A DNA stretch of 18,220 nucleotides from CAZIPZ01 sp964541075 (GTDB lineage Bacteria; Acidobacteriota; Terriglobia; 20CM-2-55-15), in contig CAZIPZ010000070.1 in assembly GCA_964541075.1 (NCBI GenBank), positions 1-18,220 of the forward strand, given 5' to 3'. Every line of letters starts with the position of its first letter. Position 1 is the stretch's first letter. Below the pieces are notes generated by a model. The model searched no databases. It was not told the DNA's origin and worked only from the letters and a program-made list of their open reading frames with translations. A program made the position numbers and the translations under genes. Positions 1 through 7,532 of this stretch are shown piece after piece.

Positions 1-1
1 C

Positions 2-2137
2 AGCGACTTTAGTCTGCCAGGATTCGACGGAAGGTCCGCTCTAGCTATTGCCCGACAAACCCATCCAGAAGTGCCTTTTATCTTTGTGTCCGGGACCATT
101 GGGGAGGACGCTGCTATCGAGAGCCTAACGAGCGGCGCAACCGACTACGTCCTCAAGCACAAATTCAGCAGGCTAGTGCCTGCCATCCAACGCGCCCAGC
201 GAGAAGCGCAGGAGAGGCGCCTTCGCACGGAAACCCAAGATCAACTCGCAATGACGTTGGCACAGTTGAGGAACCTTTTTGAAAATCTTGATGAGGTTTT
301 CTTCTCCGTCGATACGGTCCGAATGAAGCTTCTTCAACTTTCGCCCGCCTGCGAGCGATTATCCGGCTGGCCGGCGGCAGCGTTTTTCATCAATCAAGGA
401 CTTTGGGAAGCCTGCATTCACCCGGAAGACCGATCAAAGATCGGCGAATTAAGATCAGAAATGCACGCCGGACAGCCGGTTTCATGCGAAGGCCGAATTC
501 TGAATCGCGACGGGCTTCTGCATTGGGTCGAAGCAAAACTGAAGCCCGTTTTTGATGGAACAGGATCGATGGTTCGTATTGACGGACTCTTGAGAGACAT
601 CACCGAACGCAAGCGCTCTGAAGAGGCACTGGTCCAGTCGGAAGTAAGGTACAGGCTCCTCTTCGAGGAGTCAAAGGATGCAATCGTCATAAGCTCACCG
701 GATGGTCGTTGCATCGATGTGAACACCGCGGGCGTCGAACTGCTCGGATTTGCGTCCAAGGCAGACGTTCTTGGATTGACCGACATTCGTCGGCTGTACC
801 GCAGACCTGAAAAGCGTGATGAATTTCAATCCATCATCAAGGGGCAAGGTTTTGTTCGCGATTTTGAGCTGGAGTTGAGACGCAAAGACAACGCATACAT
901 CACGGTTCTGGAGACGGCTACAGCGATGCGCGACCAGAGTGGCGCGATCGTCGCCTACAGAGGGATTTGGCGTGATGTTACTGAACAGCGAAAGATTGAA
1001 GCACAGTTTCTGCGCGCACAAAGGATCGAAAGCATCGGCATGCTTGCCAGCGGAATCGCTCACGATCTAAACAACATTCTGGCGCCCATTTTGATGGCAG
1101 CACAGCTTTTGAAGATGCGGCTGCAGGATGAATTGGATCAGAAAACGCTCGATACTCTAGAAATGTCGGTTTTAAGGGGAGCGGACCTTGTCAAACAGGT
1201 TTTGACCTTCGCGCGTGGGGTGGAAGGTCAGCGGGGGCCCCTGCAGTTGCGGCACATGGTGCGTGATGCAGAAAAGATCATGACGGAAACATTCCCAAAA
1301 TCGATTCGAATCGTTACCGAGATTCCAAGAGACTTGTCGTCCGTGCAGGGAGATGCTACACAGCTTCATCAGTTGCTCATGAACCTGTGCGTCAACGCCC
1401 GCGATGCGATGAGTTCTGGCGGAACGCTGAGAGTCGCAGCCCGTAACGTTGTGCTCAAGGAAGAGAAGAATCTGCGTGGCGTCCGATGCAACTCCGGACG
1501 CTACATAATTCTCGAAGTCAGCGACACTGGGGAAGGCATTCCCGCAGAACTGCATGAAAAAATCTTCGCGGCGTTCTTTACGACGAAAGAGCCCGGCAAA
1601 GGAACAGGGTTGGGCCTCTCAACCGTCCAGACGGTCGCTCGGAATCATGGGGGATTTGTCGAGGTTGAAAGCACCGTGGGCAAGGGAACAAAGTTCTCCG
1701 TCTATCTTCCTGCAATTACGTCGACGGGTGAATCCAGCAGTCGTTCAACGCCTTCATTGCCATTCGGCAACAACGAACTTGTGTTGATTGTCGACGACGA
1801 AGCTGCCATCAGAGACATCTGCAGCGCCACTTTGGAAGCTCGCGGATACAGGGTTCTGACTGCCGCTGACGGAACCGAAGGTCTAAGAATGTTTGCCCGT
1901 TATAAGGATGAGATCAAGGTTGTCCTGACGGACATCAATATGCCAAGCATGGGCGGCGAGGCGATGATTCAAACGATTCAACGGGCAGATAACAAAGCTC
2001 AAGTAGTCTTCATGAGTGGGTCTCTCGGACAGGGCGACCTTGCGTCAGAAGTGCGCCAGCACCGGGGATTTATTGAAAAACCCTTTACTGCAGAAACGCT
2101 TCTCAGAGCATTGAGCCGAGTATTGGGAACGAAGTAG
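2..2137 (+). CDS. Hybrid sensor histidine kinase, 5' truncated by window edge
   Basis: The reading frame is open from base 2 and starts inside a receiver domain: the first visible codons read SDFSLPGFDG, and the Asp at 5-7 is the likely phosphoacceptor. SGT and the Lys of YVLKHK complete this first REC domain by about base 165. Two PAS domains follow (about 265-600 and 640-1000), each ending in a DITERK or DVTEQRK type PAC sequence. The HisKA dimerisation helix carries GIAHDLNN with the phospho-accepting His at 1061-1063. The ATPase domain shows the N box (NLCVNARDAM), G1 (DTGEGIP) and G2 (GKGTGLGL). A C-terminal REC has acidic pair DD at 1793-1798, phospho-Asp at 1931-1933 and Lys at 2078-2080. 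There is no membrane segment in the visible part, so it is probably cytoplasmic and senses through PAS or through the N-terminal REC. The ligand and output are unknown. The GTG at 71 is inside the receiver domain and is not the true start. Confidence 0.93.
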   Translation, partial: SDFSLPGFDGRSALAIARQTHPEVPFIFVSGTIGEDAAIESLTSGATDYVLKHKFSRLVPAIQRAQREAQERRLRTETQDQLAMTLAQLRNLFENLDEVFFSVDTVRMKLLQLSPACERLSGWPAAAFFINQGLWEACIHPEDRSKIGELRSEMHAGQPVSCEGRILNRDGLLHWVEAKLKPVFDGTGSMVRIDGLLRDITERKRSEEALVQSEVRYRLLFEESKDAIVISSPDGRCIDVNTAGVELLGFASKADVLGLTDIRRLYRRPEKRDEFQSIIKGQGFVRDFELELRRKDNAYITVLETATAMRDQSGAIVAYRGIWRDVTEQRKIEAQFLRAQRIESIGMLASGIAHDLNNILAPILMAAQLLKMRLQDELDQKTLDTLEMSVLRGADLVKQVLTFARGVEGQRGPLQLRHMVRDAEKIMTETFPKSIRIVTEIPRDLSSVQGDATQLHQLLMNLCVNARDAMSSGGTLRVAARNVVLKEEKNLRGVRCNSGRYIILEVSDTGEGIPAELHEKIFAAFFTTKEPGKGTGLGLSTVQTVARNHGGFVEVESTVGKGTKFSVYLPAITSTGESSSRSTPSLPFGNNELVLIVDDEAAIRDICSATLEARGYRVLTAADGTEGLRMFARYKDEIKVVLTDINMPSMGGEAMIQTIQRADNKAQVVFMSGSLGQGDLASEVRQHRGFIEKPFTAETLLRALSRVLGTK

Positions 2138-2174
2138 GCTCCAGAACAGTCAGACTCGCCAAGAGTTCATAACA

Positions 2175-2208
2175 GCGTAACCGCATGCTGGACGCGATGC
2201 GATTACGC
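2175..2208. terminator. Long hairpin between convergent genes, candidate terminator
   Basis: Arms 2175-2186 (GCGTAACCGCAT) and 2197-2208 (ATGCGATTACGC) pair over 12 positions with a 10-base loop. The single mismatch becomes a G-U pair in a minus-strand transcript. It lies 9 bases past the glxR stop and 37 bases past the kinase stop, which is where a terminator shared by converging genes would sit. No T-run follows on either strand, so it is not a textbook intrinsic terminator. Confidence 0.5.
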
Positions 2209-2217
2209 CGCAAGTGA

Positions 2218-3102
2218 CTACTGGGCGGGAATTTCGAAATTCGCCATTTTCTCGAGAATCTTCACTAATCCCGAATGATCCCAGCTTGCGCCGCCATCCG
2301 CCGCGCAAGCATTGAAAAGCTCTTGGCACAGGGCTGTGGCAGGGAGGCTCAGTCCAAGCTTCCTGGCGTTCTGCAAGGCGAGATTGAGATCCTTCTGATG
2401 AAGCGCTATTCGGAAGCCGGGATTGAACGTCCGCTTTAGCATTCGTTCGCCATGCACTTCGAGAATTCGGGAAGATGCGAAACCGCCCATCAGCGCTTGA
2501 CGGACCTTGGCCGGATTGGCTCCTGCCTTTGAAGCGAATAGCAGGGCTTCCCCTACTGCTTCAATGGTGAGCGCCACAATGATTTGATTTGCCACTTTCG
2601 TGGTTTGGCCATCGCCGTTGCCGCCAACCAGAGTTATGTTTTTTCCCATCAACTCAAACAAGGGCTTCACCATATTGAAAGTCGCTTCGGGACCGCCGAC
2701 CATGATGGTCAAGGTTGCCGCCTTGGCACCGACTTCTCCGCCTGAAACCGGAGCATCCAGATATGTCGCCCCACATTCTTCAACTCGTTTGGCGAACTGC
2801 TTCGTATCAATCGGTGAAATGGAACTCATATCCACAACGATTTTGCCCGCGCTCAATCCTTCTGCGAGACCGTTAGGCCCAAACAACACCTTCTCAACAT
2901 CCGGTGTATCTGGGACCATGATGATCGTAACCTCAGCCTTCTGCGCGACTTCCTTGGAATTCGCGCACTTCGTGGCACCCTGGGAAAGAATATCTGCTGG
3001 AATGGGTGAGATATCATTGACGAAAAGCGTATGGCCGCCTTTTAGCAAATGCCCCGCCATTGGTGCACCCATAATGCCCAGCCCGACAAAACCAACTTTC
3101 AT
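2218..3102 (-). CDS. glxR: 2-hydroxy-3-oxopropionate (tartronate semialdehyde) reductase
   Basis: Last enzyme of the glyoxylate-to-glycerate branch: it reduces tartronate semialdehyde to D-glycerate with NAD(P)H. At 294 residues it is nearly the length of E. coli GlxR and recalls that protein along its whole length. The N-terminal Rossmann motif is GFVGLGIMGAPMA (about residues 4-16). IMVPDTP and VDMSSISP follow, then the substrate-binding signature DAPVSGGEVGA (about 116-126) and the catalytic region GGNGDGQTTKVANQ, whose Lys is the conserved catalytic residue of the beta-hydroxyacid dehydrogenase family. The C-terminal half has GGFASSRILEVHGERM and ALHQKDLNLAL, typical of GlxR/GarR rather than 3-hydroxyisobutyrate dehydrogenase. 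A GAGGAG ribosome site precedes the ATG. It is the third gene of the gcl operon, 126 bases after hyi. The related garR is an alternative label, but linkage to gcl and hyi favours glxR. Confidence 0.94.
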   Translation of the reverse strand: MKVGFVGLGIMGAPMAGHLLKGGHTLFVNDISPIPADILSQGATKCANSKEVAQKAEVTIIMVPDTPDVEKVLFGPNGLAEGLSAGKIVVDMSSISPIDTKQFAKRVEECGATYLDAPVSGGEVGAKAATLTIMVGGPEATFNMVKPLFELMGKNITLVGGNGDGQTTKVANQIIVALTIEAVGEALLFASKAGANPAKVRQALMGGFASSRILEVHGERMLKRTFNPGFRIALHQKDLNLALQNARKLGLSLPATALCQELFNACAADGGASWDHSGLVKILEKMANFEIPAQ

Positions 3103-3228
3103 TTTTCATCTCCTCATCCTTCTGACGAAGGAATGTTTGAATTCCGTATCCGTTGTTTGAACCTTAACTGGCGGAGCGCGCCTCGGACCGCAAGAACGGT
3201 CGAGTTCACGCCAACAGCGAAGTGGAGG

Positions 3229-4008
3229 TTAGGACAAAAAAGGCTTGATCCAACCCAAGCCCGGTTCGGTGCCGGCTTTGGGCTTGTACTCGCAACCAAT
3301 CCAGCCCTGATAGCCAAGGTCGTCGATGAACCTGAACAAGAACGGATAATTGATTTCCCCCGTGCCCGGTTCATTCCTGCCCGGATTATCAGCAAGCTGC
3401 ATGTGAGGAATCATGTTCAGGTTGGCCTTAATAGTCATCGCCAGATCGCCTTCCATGATTTGCATGTGATAAATGTCGTACTGGAGAAAAAGATTATCTG
3501 AGCCGGTTTCTGCAATGACCTCCAGCGCCTGCTTGGTGTGATTCAAATAGAAACCTGGGATGTCCCGAGTATTGATAGGTTCGATTAGAAGCTTGATGCC
3601 TTCAGCCTTGAGCTTACCCGCGGCGAATTTCAAATTGCCTACGAAAGTTTTTCGGAGTGAATCAGGGGAGGCGCCTGCAGGAGCAATCCCCGCAAGACAG
3701 TTAAGCTGCTTGCATCCGAGCGCTTTGGCATATTCGATAGCCCGTCCCACACCTTCCTGAAATTCACCGACCCGATCTGGCAAACAGCCGATGCCCCGTT
3801 CGCCGCCGCCCCAGTTTCCCGCGGGTAAGTTATGCAGCACTTGCGTGAGGCGGTTGCTCTGCAATTTGTCCACCACAACGTTCTTATCGAAGTCGTAAGG
3901 AAACAAGTACTCCACGCCTTTGAAGCCAGTCTTCGCGGCAGCGTCAAAGCGCGACAGGAAATCCACCTCGTTAAACATCATGGTAAGGTTGGCAGCGAAC
4001 TTTGGCAT
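3229..4008 (-). CDS. hyi: Hydroxypyruvate isomerase
   Basis: TIM-barrel isomerase of the AP-endonuclease-2-like superfamily that interconverts hydroxypyruvate and tartronate semialdehyde. The 259 residues match the family length (258 in E. coli). Recognisable segments are FKGVEYLFPYDFD, LHNLPAGNWGGGERGI, the catalytic Glu in LLIEPINTRDIPGF, the metal-binding stretch QYDIYHMQIMEGDL, ADNPGRNEPGTGEINY and the second catalytic Glu in GWIGCEYKP near the C-terminus. The start is the ATG at 4008-4006, behind an AAGGAAGAAG ribosome site. It follows gcl by 39 bases, so the two are almost surely cotranscribed. Confidence 0.94.
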   Translation of the reverse strand: MPKFAANLTMMFNEVDFLSRFDAAAKTGFKGVEYLFPYDFDKNVVVDKLQSNRLTQVLHNLPAGNWGGGERGIGCLPDRVGEFQEGVGRAIEYAKALGCKQLNCLAGIAPAGASPDSLRKTFVGNLKFAAGKLKAEGIKLLIEPINTRDIPGFYLNHTKQALEVIAETGSDNLFLQYDIYHMQIMEGDLAMTIKANLNMIPHMQLADNPGRNEPGTGEINYPFLFRFIDDLGYQGWIGCEYKPKAGTEPGLGWIKPFLS

Positions 4009-4047
4009 CGTCTTCTTCCTTAAAGTTTAATGTTGTTGAACGGACGA

Positions 4048-5826
4048 TTAATCGGCCAATACCTTTTCCGGCGACACCGCATCGAGCGGCAGATCGAGAA
4101 TTTCTTCAAATTCATTGATTTTATCGATCTCGACGCCCATCGAAATATTTGTGACGCGCTCCAGAATGACCTCAACAACCACGGGAACCTTGAACTCATC
4201 CATCAGCTTTCGGGCTTTCTTGAATGCCGGTTGGATGTCCTGCGGCTTGAACACGGAGAGGGCCTTGCAACCTAGCCCTTCAACAACTTTCGCATGATCA
4301 ACACCGTAACCATTCATTTCCGGAGAATTGATGTTGTCAAATGACAATTGAACGGCATAATCCATATTGAAGTTGCGCTGTGCTTGACGAATCAATCCGA
4401 GGTAGGAATTGTTCACCAAAACATGAATGTACGGCACGTTGAATTGGGCGCCAACAGCCAGTTCTTCAATAAGGAACTGGAAGTCATAGTCTCCCGAAAT
4501 TCCTACCACGTCGGCCGAAGGATCGGCAGTCTTCACACCGATAGCTGCAGGAATCGTCCATCCTAATGGTCCCGCTTGGCCGCAGTTGATCCAGTGGCGG
4601 GGATTATAGACATGCAGGAACTGGCCGGCCGCGATCTGTGACAATCCAATGGATGTCACATAAACGACATCTCTTCCGAACGCCTCATTCATTTCCTGAT
4701 ATACGCGTTGTGGCTTGATTGGAACGTTGTCGAAGTCGGTTCGGCGAAGCATCGTGCGCTTCCGATTCTGGCACTCCGTAACCCATTCTCGCCGGTCTGG
4801 GAGACGGCCGGCAGAACGCCATTCGCGAGCCACCTGGACAAAAAGCTGCAGCGCCGACTTCGCGTCAGAGACAATCCCAAGATCTGGGCCGAACACTCTT
4901 CCGATTTGAGTTGGCTCTATGTCGATGTGAACGAACTTGCGCCCCTTCGTATAAACCTCAACGCTTCCCGTGTGGCGGTTCGCCCATCGGTTGCCGATCC
5001 CCAGAACAAAGTCGGAAGCCAATAACGTAGCGTTGCCGTAGCGATGGGCAGTCTGAAGGCCGACCATTCCGGCCATCAAACCATGGTCGTCAGGAATGGC
5101 CCCCCATCCCATTAACGTTGGAATCACTGGAACATTCACGATTTCAGCAAACTCTTGCAGGAGGCTAGACGCGTCCGCATTGATCACCCCACCGCCTGCA
5201 ATGACGAGCGGTCGGGCACTCTCACAAAGCATCGTGAGGGCTTTTTCTATCTGCATGCGGTTGGCAGCCGGCTTGTATACCGGAAGCGGTGCATAGGTAT
5301 CTGGATCAAATTCGATTTCCGCGACCTGAACATCGAACGGCAGGTCAATTAGACAAGGACCAGGCCGGCCCGATCGCATGAGGTGAAATGCCTGCTGGAA
5401 AGCGCGCGGAACTTGTGCAGGCTCGCGAAGTGTCATCGCCATTTTCGTTAGCGGCTTCGCGATCGACTCAATGTCGACGGCCTGAAAATCTTCCTTATGA
5501 AGGCGAGCTCGAGGCGCTTGCCCCGTAATGCAGAGTATCGGGGTTGAATCGGCTGCAGCCGAATAAAGCCCGGTGATCATGTCCGTGCCGGCCGGCCCCG
5601 AAGTTCCAATACACACGCCGATGTTTCCGGGTTTTGCGCGCGTGTAGCCTTCGGCCATATGCGAGGCGCCTTCAACGTGGCGGGCCAACAAATGGTTGAT
5701 GCCACCAAGTTTCTTCATAGCGGAATAAAGCGGATTGATTGCGGCGCCTGGCACGCCGAAGGCGGCGGTCACGCCTTCCTTCAGCAAAACGTGGACGGCG
5801 GCATCAATGGCTCTCATCGTTGGCAT
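4048..5826 (-). CDS. gcl: Glyoxylate carboligase (tartronate-semialdehyde synthase)
   Basis: Thiamine diphosphate enzyme that condenses two glyoxylate into tartronate semialdehyde and CO2. The 592 residues agree with E. coli Gcl (593), and similarity runs from MRAIDAAVHVLLKEG to the C-terminal VVVEVILERVTNISMG. The N-terminal PYR domain contains RHVEGASHMAEGY; Val51 takes the place of the Glu that nearly all other ThDP enzymes use to activate the cofactor, and this substitution is the known hallmark of Gcl. The central domain includes ADNPGR-like absence but clear HIDIEPTQIGRV, and the C-terminal PP domain has the ThDP-Mg motif around GDYDFQFLIEELAVGAQFN with NNSYLGLIRQ. The start ATG follows an AAGGAGAAAAAC ribosome site. 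It is the first gene of the operon with hyi and glxR, and divergent from the AllR-like regulator gene. Confidence 0.97.
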   Translation of the reverse strand: MPTMRAIDAAVHVLLKEGVTAAFGVPGAAINPLYSAMKKLGGINHLLARHVEGASHMAEGYTRAKPGNIGVCIGTSGPAGTDMITGLYSAAADSTPILCITGQAPRARLHKEDFQAVDIESIAKPLTKMAMTLREPAQVPRAFQQAFHLMRSGRPGPCLIDLPFDVQVAEIEFDPDTYAPLPVYKPAANRMQIEKALTMLCESARPLVIAGGGVINADASSLLQEFAEIVNVPVIPTLMGWGAIPDDHGLMAGMVGLQTAHRYGNATLLASDFVLGIGNRWANRHTGSVEVYTKGRKFVHIDIEPTQIGRVFGPDLGIVSDAKSALQLFVQVAREWRSAGRLPDRREWVTECQNRKRTMLRRTDFDNVPIKPQRVYQEMNEAFGRDVVYVTSIGLSQIAAGQFLHVYNPRHWINCGQAGPLGWTIPAAIGVKTADPSADVVGISGDYDFQFLIEELAVGAQFNVPYIHVLVNNSYLGLIRQAQRNFNMDYAVQLSFDNINSPEMNGYGVDHAKVVEGLGCKALSVFKPQDIQPAFKKARKLMDEFKVPVVVEVILERVTNISMGVEIDKINEFEEILDLPLDAVSPEKVLAD

Positions 5827-5880
5827 GTTTTTCTCCTTATGCTGAGGCTTGCATCAGCGGGCGCTAAATGTGAAGCCAAT

Positions 5881-5908
5881 ATGCTACTGCGCCTCTAAGA
5901 TTTGTCAA
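5881..5908 (-). promoter_or_regulatory. Predicted sigma70-type promoter of gcl-hyi-glxR
   Basis: On the minus strand a perfect TTGACA (plus positions 5903-5908) is followed after 16 bases by TAGCAT (5881-5886), which matches four of six positions of TATAAT. The transcript would start near 5874, giving a leader of about 50 bases to the gcl ATG. This is inferred from the sequence only. Confidence 0.6.
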
Positions 5909-5921
5909 CAACAATGTAAGA

Positions 5922-5956
5922 TGGAAATAATTTCTATATTGTGGAAATTCGCGCCA
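5922..5956. promoter_or_regulatory. IclR-family operator in the gcl/regulator divergent region
   Basis: Bases 5922-5936 read TGGAAATAATTTCTA, a match at every position but one to the known IclR box TGGAAATNATTTCCA. A second TGGAAAT begins at 5942, exactly 20 bases (two helical turns) later, and its 15-base frame ends in CCA at 5954-5956. The site lies between gcl and the divergent IclR-family gene, so the neighbouring regulator is the obvious ligand. The primary box is centred about 55 bases upstream of the predicted gcl start point, just upstream of its -35. Confidence 0.75.
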
Positions 5957-6122
5957 TAACACTAGTAAACTCAGGATCTTAATGGAAGGGAGAATTTAGG
6001 CTGTACTTCCTCGATGGTTGGGAATTGGCGATCCTGCGGGTTCATCTTATCGAACATGCAGGACGGCGGCTTTTAGGTAAACCATCCTCTCTAAATTAAT
6101 CCGCAGAAGGCACGCGCCAGAG

Positions 6123-6992
6123 ATGGCCATCACAACGAAGCGCAGCAACAGCAGGCAGCGGAACGGAGACGCCCATGGGCTGCATATTGGACAGGTGCAG
6201 TCACTGACCCGCGGTCTGACTATTCTCGAGCGTCTGACTGAATCTCAGGGCATTTCCCTGACGGACCTTGCACACCAAGTCGGTTTACCGAATTCGACGA
6301 CACATCGCCTGCTAACGACGATGGAGCAGATGGGCTTTGTCCAGCAAATCGGCGACCGCGGAGCGTGGTCGATTGGCGTTCGCGCATTCACGGTAGGAAG
6401 GGCATTTTTAAACAGCCGCGAGATCACCACGACCGCCCATGCCTTCCTCAAAAAATTGATGGAACAGTCTGGTGAAACCGCCAATCTCTCCATCCTCGAT
6501 CCACAGAGCGGGCAAGTGGTGCTGGTCGGACAGGTTCAATGCAGGGAACTGATGCGGATGCTCGCTTCTATTGGCGATCGTCTTCCGATTCATGCCTCTG
6601 GGGCCGGCAAAGCTTTGCTTGCAACTATGGAGGAGTCGCGGGTCACTCAAGCGATTCAGGCAGCCGGCCTGCCTCGACTGACCAGCAACACCATTGACAG
6701 TATTACCCGCCTCAAAGAGCAAGTTAAAGTCATTCAGCGGCAAGGATATGCTTTCGACGACGAGGAGCATGCCAGCGGACTGCGCAGTGTAGCTGCGTGC
6801 GTTTACGACGAGTACCAGCAGCCGTTTGCTGCTATTTCCGTGTCCGGGCCCACATCCCGCATTCCTGACCACCGCGTCGTTGAGCTTGGCTCCCTGGTGA
6901 TGCGGGCCGCGCGCGAATTGACTTTGGCCTACGGTGGATCAGAAGGTCCGACGCGAGCCAACAAAGCCTCTTCGGACAAGATCCGCAAATGA
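6123..6992 (+). CDS. IclR-family transcriptional regulator, AllR-like
   Basis: Likely controls the divergent gcl operon and itself. The N-terminal winged helix-turn-helix begins near residue 22 (QSLTRGLTILERL) with the recognition region DLAHQVGLPNSTTHRLLTTM. The C-terminal effector domain (about residues 100-270) resembles E. coli AllR, the glyoxylate- and allantoin-responsive repressor: compare SGETANLSI, GQVVLVGQVQCRELMRM, DRLPIHASGAGKALLA, FDDEEHASGLRSVA and AISVSGPTSRI. The 289 residues slightly exceed AllR (271), mainly from a basic N-terminal tail. The chosen ATG lies 12 bases after AGAAGG at 6105-6110. The effector could be glyoxylate, as for AllR, but this is inference from similarity and gene neighbourhood. 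Whether it represses or activates gcl cannot be read from the sequence. Confidence 0.88.
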   Translation: MAITTKRSNSRQRNGDAHGLHIGQVQSLTRGLTILERLTESQGISLTDLAHQVGLPNSTTHRLLTTMEQMGFVQQIGDRGAWSIGVRAFTVGRAFLNSREITTTAHAFLKKLMEQSGETANLSILDPQSGQVVLVGQVQCRELMRMLASIGDRLPIHASGAGKALLATMEESRVTQAIQAAGLPRLTSNTIDSITRLKEQVKVIQRQGYAFDDEEHASGLRSVAACVYDEYQQPFAAISVSGPTSRIPDHRVVELGSLVMRAARELTLAYGGSEGPTRANKASSDKIRK

Positions 6993-7041
6993 TTTACCAG
7001 CCTGGCTATGCCCCACTGCGAGAGAGCATCTAAACTTGCCC

Positions 7042-7070
7042 TTGATTTCCAGGTGGTTAATGTTTAAATT
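7042..7070 (+). promoter_or_regulatory. Predicted promoter of the isc operon
   Basis: TTGATT (7042-7047) and TAAATT (7065-7070) are separated by 17 bases, each matching four of six consensus positions. The start point would fall near 7077, just before the palindrome at 7081-7095, an arrangement suited to repression by the product of the first gene. Confidence 0.45.
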
Positions 7071-7080
7071 AGGATAAGTA

Positions 7081-7095
7081 CGACCAAATTGGTCG
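7081..7095. promoter_or_regulatory. IscR-type operator overlapping the isc transcription start
   Basis: CGACCAAATTGGTCG is a perfect inverted repeat of 7 bases about one central base. Its core GACCA-AAT-TGGTC has the same 5+3+5 layout as the E. coli IscR type 1 core GACTA-www-TAGTC, with one symmetric change in each arm. The right flank GGG fits the RRS of the type 1 consensus; the left flank fits poorly. It lies 21 bases before the chosen iscR start, so autoregulation by the encoded IscR-like protein is the natural reading. Confidence 0.7.
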
Positions 7096-7115
7096 GGATT
7101 AGGTCGGGTGATTTG

Positions 7116-7514
7116 GTGTTCAAGTTATCGAAGAGATCGGATTACGGATTGATCGCTTTGAAACATCTGGCTCAACATTCGGAGGAATCTGTCAGCGCTC
7201 GTCAGATCGCTGCTCAGTACGATATTCCTGCGGAACTGCTGGCCAAAGTTCTGCAAAAATTGGCGCGAAAGGGTTTGCTCATATCTCAGCAGGGTATCAA
7301 TGGCGGATATGTTTTGGCGCGTAATCCAGCAGATATTTCGATTGTGGACGTTGTCGAAGCCTTGGAAGGTCCGATTTCGATCACGCCATGCGAGCGCGGC
7401 ACCGATTGCCGGCAACTGCAATTGTGTTCTATTCGAGATCCGTTGCTGAAGATTAAAGCTAAGGTGGTCAGGGTTCTTGGGGACACTTCAATCTACGAGC
7501 TTGCGACAAATTGA
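7116..7514 (+). CDS. iscR: Rrf2-family iron-sulfur regulator, IscR-like
   Basis: Transcription regulator at the head of the isc operon. In E. coli IscR carries a [2Fe-2S] cluster and represses its own operon. With the GTG at 7116 as start, the 132-residue protein begins FKLSKRSDYGL, as expected for Rrf2 winged helices, and the cysteines fall at 92, 98 and 104, the same numbers as in E. coli IscR (C-x5-C-x5-C). INGGY corresponds to the GGGY wing. Residue 107, a His cluster ligand in E. coli, is Arg here, and residue 43, Glu in E. coli, is Ala. An in-frame TTG at 7089 exists but lies inside the operator palindrome and would add nine residues absent from the family. TTG at 7113 is a close alternative start. 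The ribosome site is weak (TTAGG at 7099-7103). Confidence 0.87.
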   Translation: MFKLSKRSDYGLIALKHLAQHSEESVSARQIAAQYDIPAELLAKVLQKLARKGLLISQQGINGGYVLARNPADISIVDVVEALEGPISITPCERGTDCRQLQLCSIRDPLLKIKAKVVRVLGDTSIYELATN

Positions 7515-7532
7515 TGAGGCTATTGAGCGTAC

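Noticed and set aside
2600..3501. Long plus-strand open frames opposite glxR and hyi
   Set aside because: They overlap conserved enzymes on the other strand, have no recognisable domains and no ribosome sites.
7089..7115. TTG at 7089 as the start of the IscR-like protein
   Set aside because: It lies within the operator palindrome, has no ribosome site, and adds nine residues absent from Rrf2 proteins. The GTG at 7116 puts the cysteines at 92, 98 and 104 as in E. coli.
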